From Hyphomonas sp. (GTDB lineage Bacteria; Pseudomonadota; Alphaproteobacteria; Caulobacterales; Hyphomonadaceae), in contig JACKIK010000001.1 of NCBI GenBank assembly GCA_020638455.1, positions 434,001 through 498,000 of the forward strand: a stretch of 64,000 nucleotides of DNA, in the 5' to 3' direction. The notes beneath the pieces are model-generated. The model was not told the DNA's origin and did not search any database. It worked only from the letters and a program-made list of their open reading frames with translations. Positions 41,464 to 50,059 of this stretch are shown piece by piece. How positions within the stretch are numbered: position 1 is the first letter of the stretch; every line of letters starts with the position of its first letter. Position numbers and translations under genes: made by a program.

Positions 41464-42596
41464 CCGCTGAAATCAACATCCCCACCCCCTGCTTCGTGCT
41501 CGACATGGCGCGCCTCCGGAAGAATCTGGAGACGGCGAAGCGCGTGCGGGAGGAGGCCGGCTGCAAGGTGCTTCTGGCCACCAAGGCGTTTGCCATGCCG
41601 GCGGTGTTCCCGATGATGCGGGACTATCTCGACGGCACGACGGCCAGCGGCGAGCATGAGGCCATCATGGGCCATGCCGAATTCGGCAAGGAAGTGCATG
41701 TCTATTCCCCGGCCTATACGGAAGACGAAGTCCGCCGGCTGACGGATGTCGCCCAGCACATCTATTTCAATTCCGCCGAACAGCTTGCCCGCTTCGGCGA
41801 CATCGCCCGCGATGCAGGCGCGCATGTCGGCCTGCGCGTCAATCCCGGCTATTCCAATGCCACGCTGGGCGGCGACCTCTACAATCCGAGCGCACCGATG
41901 AGCCGGTTCGGTGAAGTCGCGGAAAAGCTGGATCAGGTGGACTGGTCCGGCGTCGATATCTTCCACGTCCATGCCCTCTGCGAGAGCCTGCACGATGGCT
42001 CGGCCGGCCTCATCAACCATGTGGCTGAGCATTTCGGGCAATATGTCGAACAGGTCTCCGCCGTGAATTTCGGCGGCGGGCATTTCATGAACAAGCCCGG
42101 CTATGATGTCAGTGTCCTGATCGAGGCGATCAGGGCCTTCAAGGCGCGCTTCGGTGTCGAGGTGATCCTGGAACCGGGCGCGGGCCTCGTCGTGAATACG
42201 GGTGAACTTTACGCCACCGTGCTAGCCCTGCACTGGAACCAGATGGATCTCGCCATTCTCGACGCCTCGGCCTCCACGCACATGCCGGACGTTCTGGAAG
42301 TGCCTTACCGGCCAGATATCGTGGACGCCGGCCTGCCGGGCGAGAAGCCCCACACCTACCGCCTCGGCGGCAAGACCTGCATGACCGGCGACGTGATCGG
42401 GGACTATTCCTTCCACAGGCCGCTGCAGCCCGGCGACCAGCTGATCTTCACCGACCAGATGCACTACAGCTTCGTCAAGACGAACACGTTCAACGGCACG
42501 CCGCTCGCCAACCTCGCCATCCGCTGGGAAGACGGCCGCGTGGAGCAGGTTTCGAACTTCGGCTACGAGGAATTCCGCAGGCGGCTCGGGCGCTAG
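41460..42596 (+). CDS. nspC: carboxynorspermidine decarboxylase
   Basis: This is a 378-residue PLP enzyme of the alanine-racemase/ornithine-decarboxylase fold (type III). The Schiff-base lysine is in VLLATKAFAMPAVF, and the phosphate and pyridine contacts lie in HVHALCES, NFGGGHFMNKPGY and LEPGAGLV. The later DVIGDYSFHRPLQPGD and MHYSFVKTNTFNG belong to the NspC subgroup. It decarboxylates carboxynorspermidine or carboxyspermidine to the polyamine. The ATG overlaps the stop of the AT-rich gene (ATGA), so translation is coupled to it. The stop overlaps the convergent hydrolase gene. Confidence 0.93.
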   Translation: MTAEINIPTPCFVLDMARLRKNLETAKRVREEAGCKVLLATKAFAMPAVFPMMRDYLDGTTASGEHEAIMGHAEFGKEVHVYSPAYTEDEVRRLTDVAQHIYFNSAEQLARFGDIARDAGAHVGLRVNPGYSNATLGGDLYNPSAPMSRFGEVAEKLDQVDWSGVDIFHVHALCESLHDGSAGLINHVAEHFGQYVEQVSAVNFGGGHFMNKPGYDVSVLIEAIRAFKARFGVEVILEPGAGLVVNTGELYATVLALHWNQMDLAILDASASTHMPDVLEVPYRPDIVDAGLPGEKPHTYRLGGKTCMTGDVIGDYSFHRPLQPGDQLIFTDQMHYSFVKTNTFNGTPLANLAIRWEDGRVEQVSNFGYEEFRRRLGR

Positions 42597-43426
42597 TATT
42601 CCGTCAGCGGAAATTCCCGGTCGTTGCCGAGCGAGGGGATGCGCCCCCGCGCCTGCGCGACGGCGTGCAGATCGACGTCGGCGCAGATGATGCCCGGTTC
42701 GGCATGATCCGCCTCGGCAAGCACCTCGCCCCAAGGGGAGATGATCAGCGAGTGACCATAGGTCTCGCGGCCGTCTTCGTGGCAACCGCCCTGCGCCGGG
42801 GCGATGACGAAACTGCCCGTCTCGATGGCGCGCGCCCGCAGCAGGACATGCCAGTGCGCCTCGCCCGTCACACGCGTGAAGGCGGCCGGGACGGTGAGGA
42901 TGCCCGCCCCTGCCTGCGCAAGGCGCCGGTAAAGATGCGGGAAGCGGACATCGTAGCAGATCGTCATGCCGATCTTGCCAAATGGCGCGGTGGCGAGCAC
43001 GGCTTCAGTGCCCGGACGATAAGCGCGGCTTTCGCGATAGGACTGCCCGTCGCCGACTTCCACATCGAACATGTGGATCTTGTCGTAGCGGGCGATGACG
43101 CCGCCATCCGGCCCGATCATGAAGGACCGGTTGGCGAACCGCTCCTCGTCCGGTAGCGCGACGGCGATAGAGCCGATCAGCAAGGTGACGCCGAGTTCCT
43201 CCGCGAGCGCCCGGAAAGCCGGGAGCGAGGTGTCGTCTGTTTCCTGCACGATCTTCGGCCGCGCCATGCCGGGGCGGATATCGAGCAAATTCGTCATCTC
43301 GGGCGTCGCGATGAATTTTGCGCCCTGCCCTGCCGCTTCGTGGATCAGTTCCGATGCCGCCGCGACGTTCGGCGCGACCTCCGTTCCGGAGCGCATCTGG
43401 ATGCAGGCAGCGGTGAGCGTTGTCAT
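42593..43426 (-). CDS. carbon-nitrogen hydrolase (Nit-like)
   Basis: This is a 277-residue member of the nitrilase superfamily. The catalytic triad is visible: Glu in FIATPEMTN, Lys in YDKIHMFDVEV and Cys in MTICYDVRFPHLYR. The overall pattern resembles Nit1/Nit2-type omega-amidases, which clear deaminated glutathione or 2-oxoglutaramate. The ATG at 43426 gives the normal family start (LTAACIQM). A TTG at 43462 touching the upstream stop would add 12 residues. It lies after the S41 peptidase gene on the same strand. Confidence 0.9.
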   Translation of the reverse strand: MTTLTAACIQMRSGTEVAPNVAAASELIHEAAGQGAKFIATPEMTNLLDIRPGMARPKIVQETDDTSLPAFRALAEELGVTLLIGSIAVALPDEERFANRSFMIGPDGGVIARYDKIHMFDVEVGDGQSYRESRAYRPGTEAVLATAPFGKIGMTICYDVRFPHLYRRLAQAGAGILTVPAAFTRVTGEAHWHVLLRARAIETGSFVIAPAQGGCHEDGRETYGHSLIISPWGEVLAEADHAEPGIICADVDLHAVAQARGRIPSLGNDREFPLTEY

Positions 43427-43458
43427 GACGCTATCCAGCACATTCGCCGCGCCGCCCG

Positions 43459-44721
43459 TCAATCCTCAAACGATCCGATCCAGTCTGTCGCCGCCTTCAG
43501 CGCCAGGTCCGGGCCGTCGCCATTGTCAGCGATCACCGGGTGCGGCGGGTGCCAGGCATCGCGCGACGTACCATCCACATGGGCAAGGGCGTAAGTCGGC
43601 AGGTGCACGGCGAGGCCGGTCCTGTCGAGGACAAAGGTATCGACCCCTCCCGCCAGGCCGGCCATGTCGTTGCCGAACACATCGGCGCGGCGGAGGCCAT
43701 CGAGGCCAATCGCCATGCCCTCGCCCATGCTGCCGGTCCAGTGGCCGGCCAGTACGACAAGCGGGCCTTCTGCCGTCCATCCGCGCGGAGAGACCTGTTT
43801 GACCCATTCCGCTTCACCGGGCGGGCGGATGCGCTGGTAGCCGCCTGCCTCGTCGATGAACCGGCCCATGATGGGCTCGGCTATGTCCGTGCTGCCGCCG
43901 CCGGGCGTATCGCGCAGGTCCAGGATCCAGGCACGCGCGCCTTTCAGCCCGTCCATCGCCGCATCGAAGGCCGGAACGGTGTTGCCGTCGCCAAGGGAAT
44001 TGTTGAGCCGGATGTAGCCGATGTTCCCTTTCAGCATCTGCGCGGTCACCGGTTCCTCGGCCGTCTCCGGTAGTGCGCCGTCGAGCAGCAGGGTCACCTC
44101 ACCTTCGGCGCGGCGGACCGTCACGGAATGCAGCCTGTCGCGATAGCCGGCGGCCGCGGCATGTTCAGCCCAGGCAAGCTGCGCCGGCGTCAGCGTTACG
44201 CCTGCGGGGCGAATGCGCTCCGCAATCGCCTCTTCCAGAGGCTCGCCGTCGACCGCAACGACCTCGTCGCCGAACCGGAGGCCCACGAGCGCTGCGGCAC
44301 CGCCGGGCCGCACGCCCGTCACCACACCGTTTTCCAGCCAGTAGTCGTTGCCGCTCGGCACGAGGCGCGGCGATGCATCGGAATTGGTCCCGAAACTCAC
44401 ATGCGGGTCATGGAGCACATCGAGCAGGTCTTCGAGCACACGCAGCTGTGCGGCTTTGGTCTCTGCACCCGCAATCGCTGCCGGCACGCCGGCGCAGGCT
44501 GTCGCCCAGGCCTCTTCCTTGCCCGCGAAGAAGACATAGTGCTCCGGCACGAGGGTACAGAGCTGCGCCGCATCGGCGGCAACCGGCTTCTGCTCTGCGG
44601 TCGGCACGACAGCCGATTGGGACACGTCCGGCTGCTTAGTGTCCGGCTGCGGCACAGGCTGTGTCACACAGGCTGCGAGCCCGAGCGCAAGGGCGGCAGC
44701 AATCTTCAAGGACGACTTCAT
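43459..44721 (-). CDS. S41-type (C-terminal processing) peptidase lipoprotein
   Basis: This is a 420-residue lipoprotein (lipobox LGLAAC) in the S41 peptidase family. A PDZ-like domain (GVVTGVRPGGAAALVGLRFGD, VVAVDGEPL) lies near residues 130-160. The catalytic domain has IGYIRLNNS, AWILDLRDTPGGG and the nucleophilic serine in GHWTGSMGEGMAIG. The lysine general base of Ctp proteases is not obvious, so it may use a different base as in the tricorn/CPAF branch. It would act on periplasmic proteins. It heads a run with the carbon-nitrogen hydrolase. Confidence 0.82.
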   Translation of the reverse strand: MKSSLKIAAALALGLAACVTQPVPQPDTKQPDVSQSAVVPTAEQKPVAADAAQLCTLVPEHYVFFAGKEEAWATACAGVPAAIAGAETKAAQLRVLEDLLDVLHDPHVSFGTNSDASPRLVPSGNDYWLENGVVTGVRPGGAAALVGLRFGDEVVAVDGEPLEEAIAERIRPAGVTLTPAQLAWAEHAAAAGYRDRLHSVTVRRAEGEVTLLLDGALPETAEEPVTAQMLKGNIGYIRLNNSLGDGNTVPAFDAAMDGLKGARAWILDLRDTPGGGSTDIAEPIMGRFIDEAGGYQRIRPPGEAEWVKQVSPRGWTAEGPLVVLAGHWTGSMGEGMAIGLDGLRRADVFGNDMAGLAGGVDTFVLDRTGLAVHLPTYALAHVDGTSRDAWHPPHPVIADNGDGPDLALKAATDWIGSFED

Positions 44722-44749
44722 ACGGGGGAGCTTTCAGAAAGAACGAATC

Positions 44750-45256
44750 TCAGTCGTTTGTACCCGGCAAGAGGTCTTCGAGGAAATAGGCCGACAAGGC
44801 ATTGCGTCCAGCAAGACCGCTCTTTCGGTAGACTGCGCGCGCCTGTTCGCGCACGGTACGCTCGCTGGTCTCGCGCAGGTCGGCGATTTCCTGCAGCGAC
44901 AGGCCCTTGAGCAACAACAAGCCGACATCGGTTTCGGCATCGGACAGACCCCAGGCGGAGAACTGCCGCGCGATGGCCACGCCAAGCCCCTGCACAAGTT
45001 CACGGTTCTCATCGCGCCACCGCCCGGCATCCTGTCGCGCATCGGCCAATGCCCGGTGCAGGCGCCGCAGGCGCCAGATCATCGCGCCCAAGCCGAACGA
45101 TGCAGCAACCAGCACGCTCAGTTCCGCCAGAATGTGGCCGGCGCCGGCGCCATCACCACGATCGGTTATCAGGTCGAAGCCGATGAACAATGCGATGGCG
45201 GCGAATAGCGCAGCCACCCCCATAATGCCCCTCCGACCCGATACGTCATCTGACAT
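44750..45256 (-). CDS. membrane-anchored LuxR-type regulator
   Basis: This is a 168-residue protein. The ATG at 45256 has AGAGGAT six bases upstream. Two transmembrane helices (GVAALFAAIALFIGFDLI and ILAELSVLVAASFGLGAMIW) are followed by a charged coiled segment. A LuxR-type helix-turn-helix comes last, with LSDAETDVGLLLLKGLSLQEIADLRETSERTVREQARAVYRKSGL as the four-helix unit. DNA binding from the membrane is implied. It is divergent from a cytochrome b gene, 116 bases apart, and may regulate it. Confidence 0.82.
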   Translation of the reverse strand: MSDDVSGRRGIMGVAALFAAIALFIGFDLITDRGDGAGAGHILAELSVLVAASFGLGAMIWRLRRLHRALADARQDAGRWRDENRELVQGLGVAIARQFSAWGLSDAETDVGLLLLKGLSLQEIADLRETSERTVREQARAVYRKSGLAGRNALSAYFLEDLLPGTND

Positions 45257-45372
45257 AAATCCTCTTTGCCAGATCAGGCAGGATTGGAAATGCGTCATTT
45301 GGCGGATGGCCCGAATACGGCGGATGCACCAGCTTCGCACCAAGCCAGCAGGCAGACGTGGAGAAGCAGAAC

Positions 45373-46032
45373 ATGGACCAACCCAGATCGCAGTTCCAAG
45401 CTGTATGGGACCCCCTTGTCCGTATTGGTCACTGGACTTTGGTGATCGGCTTCTTCACGGCCTACCTGTCTGGCGACGATCTCTTCAACATTCACAAATG
45501 GGCGGGCTATGTGGTCGCCGCCTATGTGCTGACGCGCGTTGTTTGGGGCTTCGTCGGAACGCGGCATGCGCGCTTCACCGACTTTGTGCGCGGCCCGGGC
45601 GCCGTGCTGGGCTACCTGCGGGGACTGGCAAGCGGAAAGGCGAAAGACTATGCTGGACACAATCCCGCAGGCGGGGCCATGGTGATCGCCCTGCTGTTCA
45701 GCCTGCTGGTTACCACGTCCAGCGGCATGGCGCTTTACGCGGTGGAAGACAATGCCGGCCCGTTGGCCGGGATCGTGACGGAACAGACATTCGCCCCGAT
45801 CGCCGGCATGCTCAACGAGAGCGGGGAGAAGCCGGAGGAAGAGCACGAACGCGGCAGCGGCCATGAGGAATCCGCCGCGGAAGAATTGCTGGAAGGCGTT
45901 CACAAGGCCTTCGTCTATGTCACGCTCGCTCTCGTGGGCTTGCACCTCGCCGGCGTCGTCGCCTCAAGTCTTGTCCACAAGGAAAATCTTGCCCGCGCCA
46001 TGGTCACCGGCCGCAAGCGTAGACCGGATTGA
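45373..46032 (+). CDS. cytochrome b561-type membrane protein
   Basis: This is a 219-residue di-haem cytochrome b of the bacterial b561 type, with four main helices. Candidate haem histidines are in VRIGHWTLVIGFF, FNIHKWAGYVVAAYVL, EGVHKAFVYVTLALVGLHLAGV. A charged Glu/Lys/His-rich loop of about 25 residues separates helices 3 and 4 (EKPEEEHERGSGHEESAAEE). It probably passes electrons between a periplasmic donor and the quinone pool. GGAGAAG six bases before the ATG at 45373 decides the start over the in-frame GTG at 45358. Confidence 0.87.
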   Translation: MDQPRSQFQAVWDPLVRIGHWTLVIGFFTAYLSGDDLFNIHKWAGYVVAAYVLTRVVWGFVGTRHARFTDFVRGPGAVLGYLRGLASGKAKDYAGHNPAGGAMVIALLFSLLVTTSSGMALYAVEDNAGPLAGIVTEQTFAPIAGMLNESGEKPEEEHERGSGHEESAAEELLEGVHKAFVYVTLALVGLHLAGVVASSLVHKENLARAMVTGRKRRPD

Positions 46033-46055
46033 ACTTGTCCGGGATGAATGCAGAA

Positions 46056-46081
46056 CGGCCGGCCCCTTCCGGAGCCGGCCG
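46056..46081. terminator. hairpin between convergent cytochrome b and argD genes
   Basis: CGGCCGGC (46056-46063) and GCCGGCCG (46074-46081) form a perfect 8-base stem with a 10-base loop. It sits between two convergent stop codons, so it can serve either transcript. The T content after it is weak on both strands. Confidence 0.55.
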
Positions 46082-46107
46082 CTTCATGTTTACCAGGTCG
46101 CGTGCCA

Positions 46108-47298
46108 TCAGGCCGGTTCCCATGCCGTGATCGCTTCGTCGATGATGCCGGTGGCCTCGCGCACATGCGCGTCCGTGATGTTCAGCGGCGGAGCGAGACG
46201 CAGCACGTTCGCGCCGGCAACACCGGTCAGCAGATTGCGGTCGCGGCAGAGGCCCTGCAGGCTCTTCGGGTCGGCCTTCATCTTGAGACCGGTCAGCAGG
46301 CCCCTGCCGGTGACTTCCTCCACCTTGTCCGGATGGCTGTCGGCGATGCCCTTGAGGCTCTGCGCCAGCGAACCGGAAACACGGCGCACTTCGGCAAGAA
46401 ACTTCTCATCTGAAATGATGTCCCAGACGACATTGCCGACCGCCATGGCCAGCGGGTTGCCGCCATAGGTCGAGCCATGGCTGCCGGGCTGCATGTGCTC
46501 GCCGCAGGCTTCGGTCGTGAGGCACGCGCCGAAGGGGAAGCCGCCACCAATGCCCTTGGCCGAGCAGAGAATGTCGGGCTCCACGCCATCGACCCATTGA
46601 TAGGCGAAGAGCTTGCCGGTGCGGCCCATGCCGCACTGGACTTCGTCGAGGATCATCAGCACGCCGTGCTCGTCGCACAGCTCGCGCATGCGCTTCAGCT
46701 GCTCGTCCGGCAAGGCGCGCACGCCGCCTTCGCCCTGCACGGGCTCGATCAGGATGGCGGCGGCTGTCGGGCGGGAAACCGCCTCTTCGAACGCGTCCAT
46801 GTCGCCCCATTCAAGGTGCACGAAACCCGGCAGCGGCGGGCCGAAGCCCTCGAGGTATTTCGGGTTGCCGCCGGCATTGATGGCACCGAGCGAGCGGCCG
46901 TGGAAGGCGCCCGTGAAGGTGATGATGTCGATCCGCTCCTGATTGCCGTTCGCCCAGTGATACTTGCGGGCGGTCTTGAGGGCGCATTCAATCGCCTCGG
47001 TGCCGGAATTGGTGAAGAAGACGCGGTCGGCAAAGGTGTCGCGGCAGATCTTGTCCGCCAGTTCCTCGCCAGCCCGCACACGGAACATGTTGGACGTGTG
47101 CCAGAGCTTGCCGGCCTGCTCCTGCAGGGCAGCCACCATGGCCGGATGGGCATGGCCGAGCGCATTGACGGCGATGCCGGCAATGAAGTCCAGGTATCGT
47201 GCGCCGTCTTCGGTGAAGAGGTAGGGGCCCTCTCCTTTCACGAAGACTTCTTCCGGCGGCCGGTAGACCGGCATGATATGCTGGCGGGGATCGCTCAT
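46108..47298 (-). CDS. argD: acetylornithine/N-succinyldiaminopimelate aminotransferase
   Basis: This is a 396-residue class III aminotransferase. FTNSGTEAIECALKTARKYH forms the cofactor phosphate site, ITFTGAFHGRSLGA stacks on the ring, LMILDEVQCGMGRTG holds the pyridine aspartate and CSAKGIGGGFP the Schiff-base lysine. It makes N-acetylornithine in arginine synthesis and often serves the lysine branch too. The ATG at 47298 has a GAAGGG site and the standard MPVYRPPE start. It runs toward argF but is separated from it by other genes on both strands. Confidence 0.96.
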   Translation of the reverse strand: MSDPRQHIMPVYRPPEEVFVKGEGPYLFTEDGARYLDFIAGIAVNALGHAHPAMVAALQEQAGKLWHTSNMFRVRAGEELADKICRDTFADRVFFTNSGTEAIECALKTARKYHWANGNQERIDIITFTGAFHGRSLGAINAGGNPKYLEGFGPPLPGFVHLEWGDMDAFEEAVSRPTAAAILIEPVQGEGGVRALPDEQLKRMRELCDEHGVLMILDEVQCGMGRTGKLFAYQWVDGVEPDILCSAKGIGGGFPFGACLTTEACGEHMQPGSHGSTYGGNPLAMAVGNVVWDIISDEKFLAEVRRVSGSLAQSLKGIADSHPDKVEEVTGRGLLTGLKMKADPKSLQGLCRDRNLLTGVAGANVLRLAPPLNITDAHVREATGIIDEAITAWEPA

Positions 47299-47447
47299 CT
47301 GTTGCCCTTCCGATGTCGCGAGGATTGGTTTCAAGGCGCCACGCATGGCGGGGGCCTGCACGGAAGTCAACACACCGCTTCGAACATGTGACAGCCCCGC
47401 CGTTTCGCGGTTTACTGAGGCAAATCCGATTCACGACGGGGGACAGG

Positions 47448-47933
47448 ATGAAACGCAATTCGGTTCTGATCGCAGCGACGCTGCTTGTGCCGCTCGGCGC
47501 GCTGGCCCAGACGAACGATGTGACGCTGAAGCTGCCCGTCAATTCGCTTCCGGGCGCGGCCATTACCGAAGCGGAAGCCGAGGCGGCCGCCACGGCGGCG
47601 AATGAGGCCGCTTCCGGTGTTGCCGCAGCAGAGGAAGCCGGCGTCTCGGACCGCGCTGCCATGGTGATCGAGGAGAACGGCACCGTACGCTTCCTCAGCG
47701 CTCCGGATCCTGCACCAGCCGCCGTGCCGGGTGCCGACGACGCGATCACCCGGCCGGCCCCGGTTTTCGATGTGGTTCTCGATAAGCCGGACAGCGGCCC
47801 GGACACCCTGACCATCCTCGCGACCGGCGGCGACATCTCCGAAACCACGACGCCGGACGGCACGACCCGGATGATCCGCATCGACCCGGGCAATGGCGAG
47901 CCGCCCATCCTGGTCACCATTACAAAGAATTAA
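47448..47933 (+). CDS. exported protein of unknown function
   Basis: This is a 161-residue protein with a signal peptide (RNSVLIAATLLVPLGALAQ). The mature part begins TNDVTLKLPVNSLPG, then has a Glu/Ala-rich helix (EAEAEAAATAANEAASG) and a Pro/Asp/Thr-rich C-terminal half likely to be beta-structured (LTILATGGDISETTTPDG, MIRIDPGNGEPPILVTI). I do not recognise a family. A GGGGGACAGG site precedes the ATG. It is divergent from argD and is followed by an AT-rich region with dyads. Confidence 0.7.
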   Translation: MKRNSVLIAATLLVPLGALAQTNDVTLKLPVNSLPGAAITEAEAEAAATAANEAASGVAAAEEAGVSDRAAMVIEENGTVRFLSAPDPAPAAVPGADDAITRPAPVFDVVLDKPDSGPDTLTILATGGDISETTTPDGTTRMIRIDPGNGEPPILVTITKN

Positions 47934-47941
47934 GCGAAAAA

Positions 47942-47985
47942 CGATAAAAGTGCTTGACGTTTATCGATAAGTACTTATTGATATT
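47942..47985 (+). promoter_or_regulatory. AT-rich promoter-like dyad cluster
   Basis: CGATAAA (47942-47948) and TTTATCG (47960-47966) form an inverted repeat around a TTGACG at 47954-47959. A perfect 12-base palindrome ATAAGTACTTAT follows (47967-47978), and a weak -10 (TATTGA) lies 16 bases after the -35. It resembles a regulated + strand promoter, but no clear gene follows: the 62-codon frame from 47987 is antisense to the hisG terminator. No gene is recognised in 47986-48209. Confidence 0.4.
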
Positions 47986-48096
47986 CATGAAGCCGGGCTG
48001 GCCGGACGTAATGTCCAAAACGCCCCCTACCTCACCTGAGCCGTTGCTTCGGCTGGTCCGGCCTTCACCTCTCCCTGACTGCATCTCCAAATGCAA

Positions 48097-48131
48097 AGAG
48101 GCGCGGTTGCCGAACCCGGCACCGCGCCTCT
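48097..48131 (-). terminator. terminator of the hisS-hisZ-hisG operon
   Basis: An 11-base perfect stem, AGAGGCGCGGT and ACCGCGCCTCT, encloses a 13-base loop. Read leftward, as hisG is transcribed, the stem is followed by TTTGCATTT. It lies about 80 bases beyond the hisG stop, as expected for the operon end. Confidence 0.65.
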
Positions 48132-48209
48132 CCACCGTTTGCAGCGTTTCCTCCCAGAAACTTGCCGCGACATAAGGCCTCGGTTTCAAACTTGTGTCAA
48201 GATTGTGAC

Positions 48210-48932
48210 CTACAAATTTTGAAGAATATCTCTATCTGTAATATCTGCACCAGCGAGCAGGGTCCGGAGAGACGCCTTTGCAGGCCCGTTCCAGGCCGCG
48301 TGAGGCGAGATCGCAACCGCTGCTTCGCTCTTTAGAATGAGTCCATCCGACAGAATCTTCAGGCCGTTCGCCCGGAGCGTTGCGCCGGTCGAGGTAATGT
48401 CAACGATGACATCCGCCGTGCCCGTCGTCGGGGCCGCTTCCGTCGCGCCCGCGCTCTCCACGAGGCGGTATTCCCCGACCGATCTGGCTGCAAAAAAACG
48501 CCGGGTGAGGCGCATGTACTTGGTCGCGACCCTCAGGCGCCGGTGATGAGCCTTGCGGAAGGCAGCGCCCGCAGCTTCGAGATCCGCCATCGTGTCCACA
48601 TCGACCCAGGCCTGCGGCACAGCAACGATTACGTCCGCGCCGCCGAAACCCAGTCTTTCCACCACCCGGAAATCGGCCTCGCCGTCCGGGGCGAGATCGT
48701 GCAGCAGGTCTTCGCCCGTGATGCCGGCATGCAGGCTGCCCTCGACAAGGCCCTGCGCGATCTCGCGCGCCGACAGCAGGCGCATGTCGACATCACCCAG
48801 CCCCTCGATCGCAGCCTGGTAGCCGCGCTCACCGCCGATCTGGGTGACCGGGAAGCCGGCACCGGCCAGCCATTCCTCCGATTTCTCCTTCAGCCGCCCC
48901 TTGGACGGGATGGCGAGTGACAGACGGCTCAT
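48210..48932 (-). CDS. hisG: ATP phosphoribosyltransferase, short form
   Basis: This is a 240-residue catalytic subunit of ATP phosphoribosyltransferase, which starts histidine synthesis by joining ATP and PRPP. It is the short form, lacking the C-terminal regulatory ACT-like domain, and therefore needs HisZ. The N-terminus LAIPSKGRLKEKSEEWL, the GITGEDLL segment and the PRPP-binding loop ADVIVDITSTGATLRANGLK are canonical. The ATG overlaps the hisZ stop (ATGA at 48929-48932). The histidine leader upstream of hisS probably controls it. Confidence 0.96.
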   Translation of the reverse strand: MSRLSLAIPSKGRLKEKSEEWLAGAGFPVTQIGGERGYQAAIEGLGDVDMRLLSAREIAQGLVEGSLHAGITGEDLLHDLAPDGEADFRVVERLGFGGADVIVAVPQAWVDVDTMADLEAAGAAFRKAHHRRLRVATKYMRLTRRFFAARSVGEYRLVESAGATEAAPTTGTADVIVDITSTGATLRANGLKILSDGLILKSEAAVAISPHAAWNGPAKASLRTLLAGADITDRDILQNL

Positions 48933-50059
48933 GCACCCCTCCCCTTCGCACGCAGCACGCGGTCCGGCCGTACGACGCCGCCGATGGCCGTTGCGGCGGC
49001 GCGGCCGCTCGACAGGCCGGCGATGAGACCGTCATAGCGCCCACCCGAAGCGATCGGCTGGCGGTCTGTCAGGTTCGGTCCCAGCGTCTCGAACAGGAAC
49101 CCGTCATAATAGGTGAATCGCCGCCCGAAGCCGGAGCGGAAGCGGCAGATGGCCTTGAGATCCGGCAGCATGTCCCGGATCAGTTCCATGCGCCGGGCGA
49201 CCCGCTCGATCGCCGGCGTCGCCTTCGACAGGCGATGGCGGGCCGCAATGGCGTCCAGCTGGTCGGCCGCATCAGCCGCTGCGCAATTGACGCCGGCCAG
49301 CGCGCCGATCACTTCGCGAACGATTTGCGGGGCGCCGCCGGCCGACTGCGCCGCTGCGCGGGCGCGCAGGCCGGAGACGATCTCCGCAACGCTCCGTGTG
49401 CCAATCAGCGGAATGCCCCGCGCCGCGAGGGCTGTGCGGAAGGCTGCTTCTGCCGCCTCGGGCGTCTTTGCCTCCAGCGTCGGGACCAGATCCTCCTCAA
49501 CCGGCACGGGCGCTGCCTCGACCAGCGCGCGTACACCGCCCTCCTGCCGGAAGGCGCGCTTCAGCAGGTCGGCCGTCACGCGCGGCAGGCCAAGCGCGTC
49601 GATGAAAGCCGGGAAGATGGCAAGGTCGCCCATGTTGATCGCGACAGGCAGGACATCGCAGGCGCGGACGGCCTCATGCACCAGCGCGAATGCCTCGGCA
49701 TCCTCATAGGGCGTCGATTCCTGCCCGAACCACTCGAAGCCAACCTGCGTGAATTCCATCGGGTCGCCCGGCGCGGCAGGCAGGCGGAAAGCCTCGGCCG
49801 CGTAGCAATAGGCCGCGGCACCGGAGCCGCCGGCGGCGAGCCGGTCCGCTTCCCTGCCCGCCACGGGCAGGGTCAGGTCCGGCCGCATCACCATCTCGTT
49901 GCCGCGATGGTCCGTGAACACACAGAGACGCGCGCGCACCGCCTCGCCCGAAAGCTCCAGCGGAATATCCGACGGCATGATGTAGGCAGGGTCCACCGGC
50001 GTCGCACCGGACGCCTCGAACACGCCTCGCGCCGCCTTGACGATGGCGGCGTGTGTCAT
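48929..50059 (-). CDS. hisZ: ATP phosphoribosyltransferase regulatory subunit
   Basis: This is a 376-residue paralogue of histidyl-tRNA synthetase that lacks the anticodon domain and serves as the allosteric subunit of HisG. Class II motif remnants are visible: MVMRPDLTLPVAGR (motif 2 region), FTQVGFEWFGQE and ASGGRYDGLIAGL (motif 3), with RRFTYYDGFLFE near the end. It forms a hetero-octamer with short HisG and confers histidine feedback. It overlaps both hisS upstream (ATGA at 50056-50059) and hisG downstream. Confidence 0.94.
   Translation of the reverse strand: MTHAAIVKAARGVFEASGATPVDPAYIMPSDIPLELSGEAVRARLCVFTDHRGNEMVMRPDLTLPVAGREADRLAAGGSGAAAYCYAAEAFRLPAAPGDPMEFTQVGFEWFGQESTPYEDAEAFALVHEAVRACDVLPVAINMGDLAIFPAFIDALGLPRVTADLLKRAFRQEGGVRALVEAAPVPVEEDLVPTLEAKTPEAAEAAFRTALAARGIPLIGTRSVAEIVSGLRARAAAQSAGGAPQIVREVIGALAGVNCAAADAADQLDAIAARHRLSKATPAIERVARRMELIRDMLPDLKAICRFRSGFGRRFTYYDGFLFETLGPNLTDRQPIASGGRYDGLIAGLSSGRAAATAIGGVVRPDRVLRAKGRGA

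Noticed and set aside
47987..48175. 62-codon + strand frame after the AT-rich dyads
   Set aside because: No ribosome-binding site. It runs through the hisG terminator stem and has no protein-like features.
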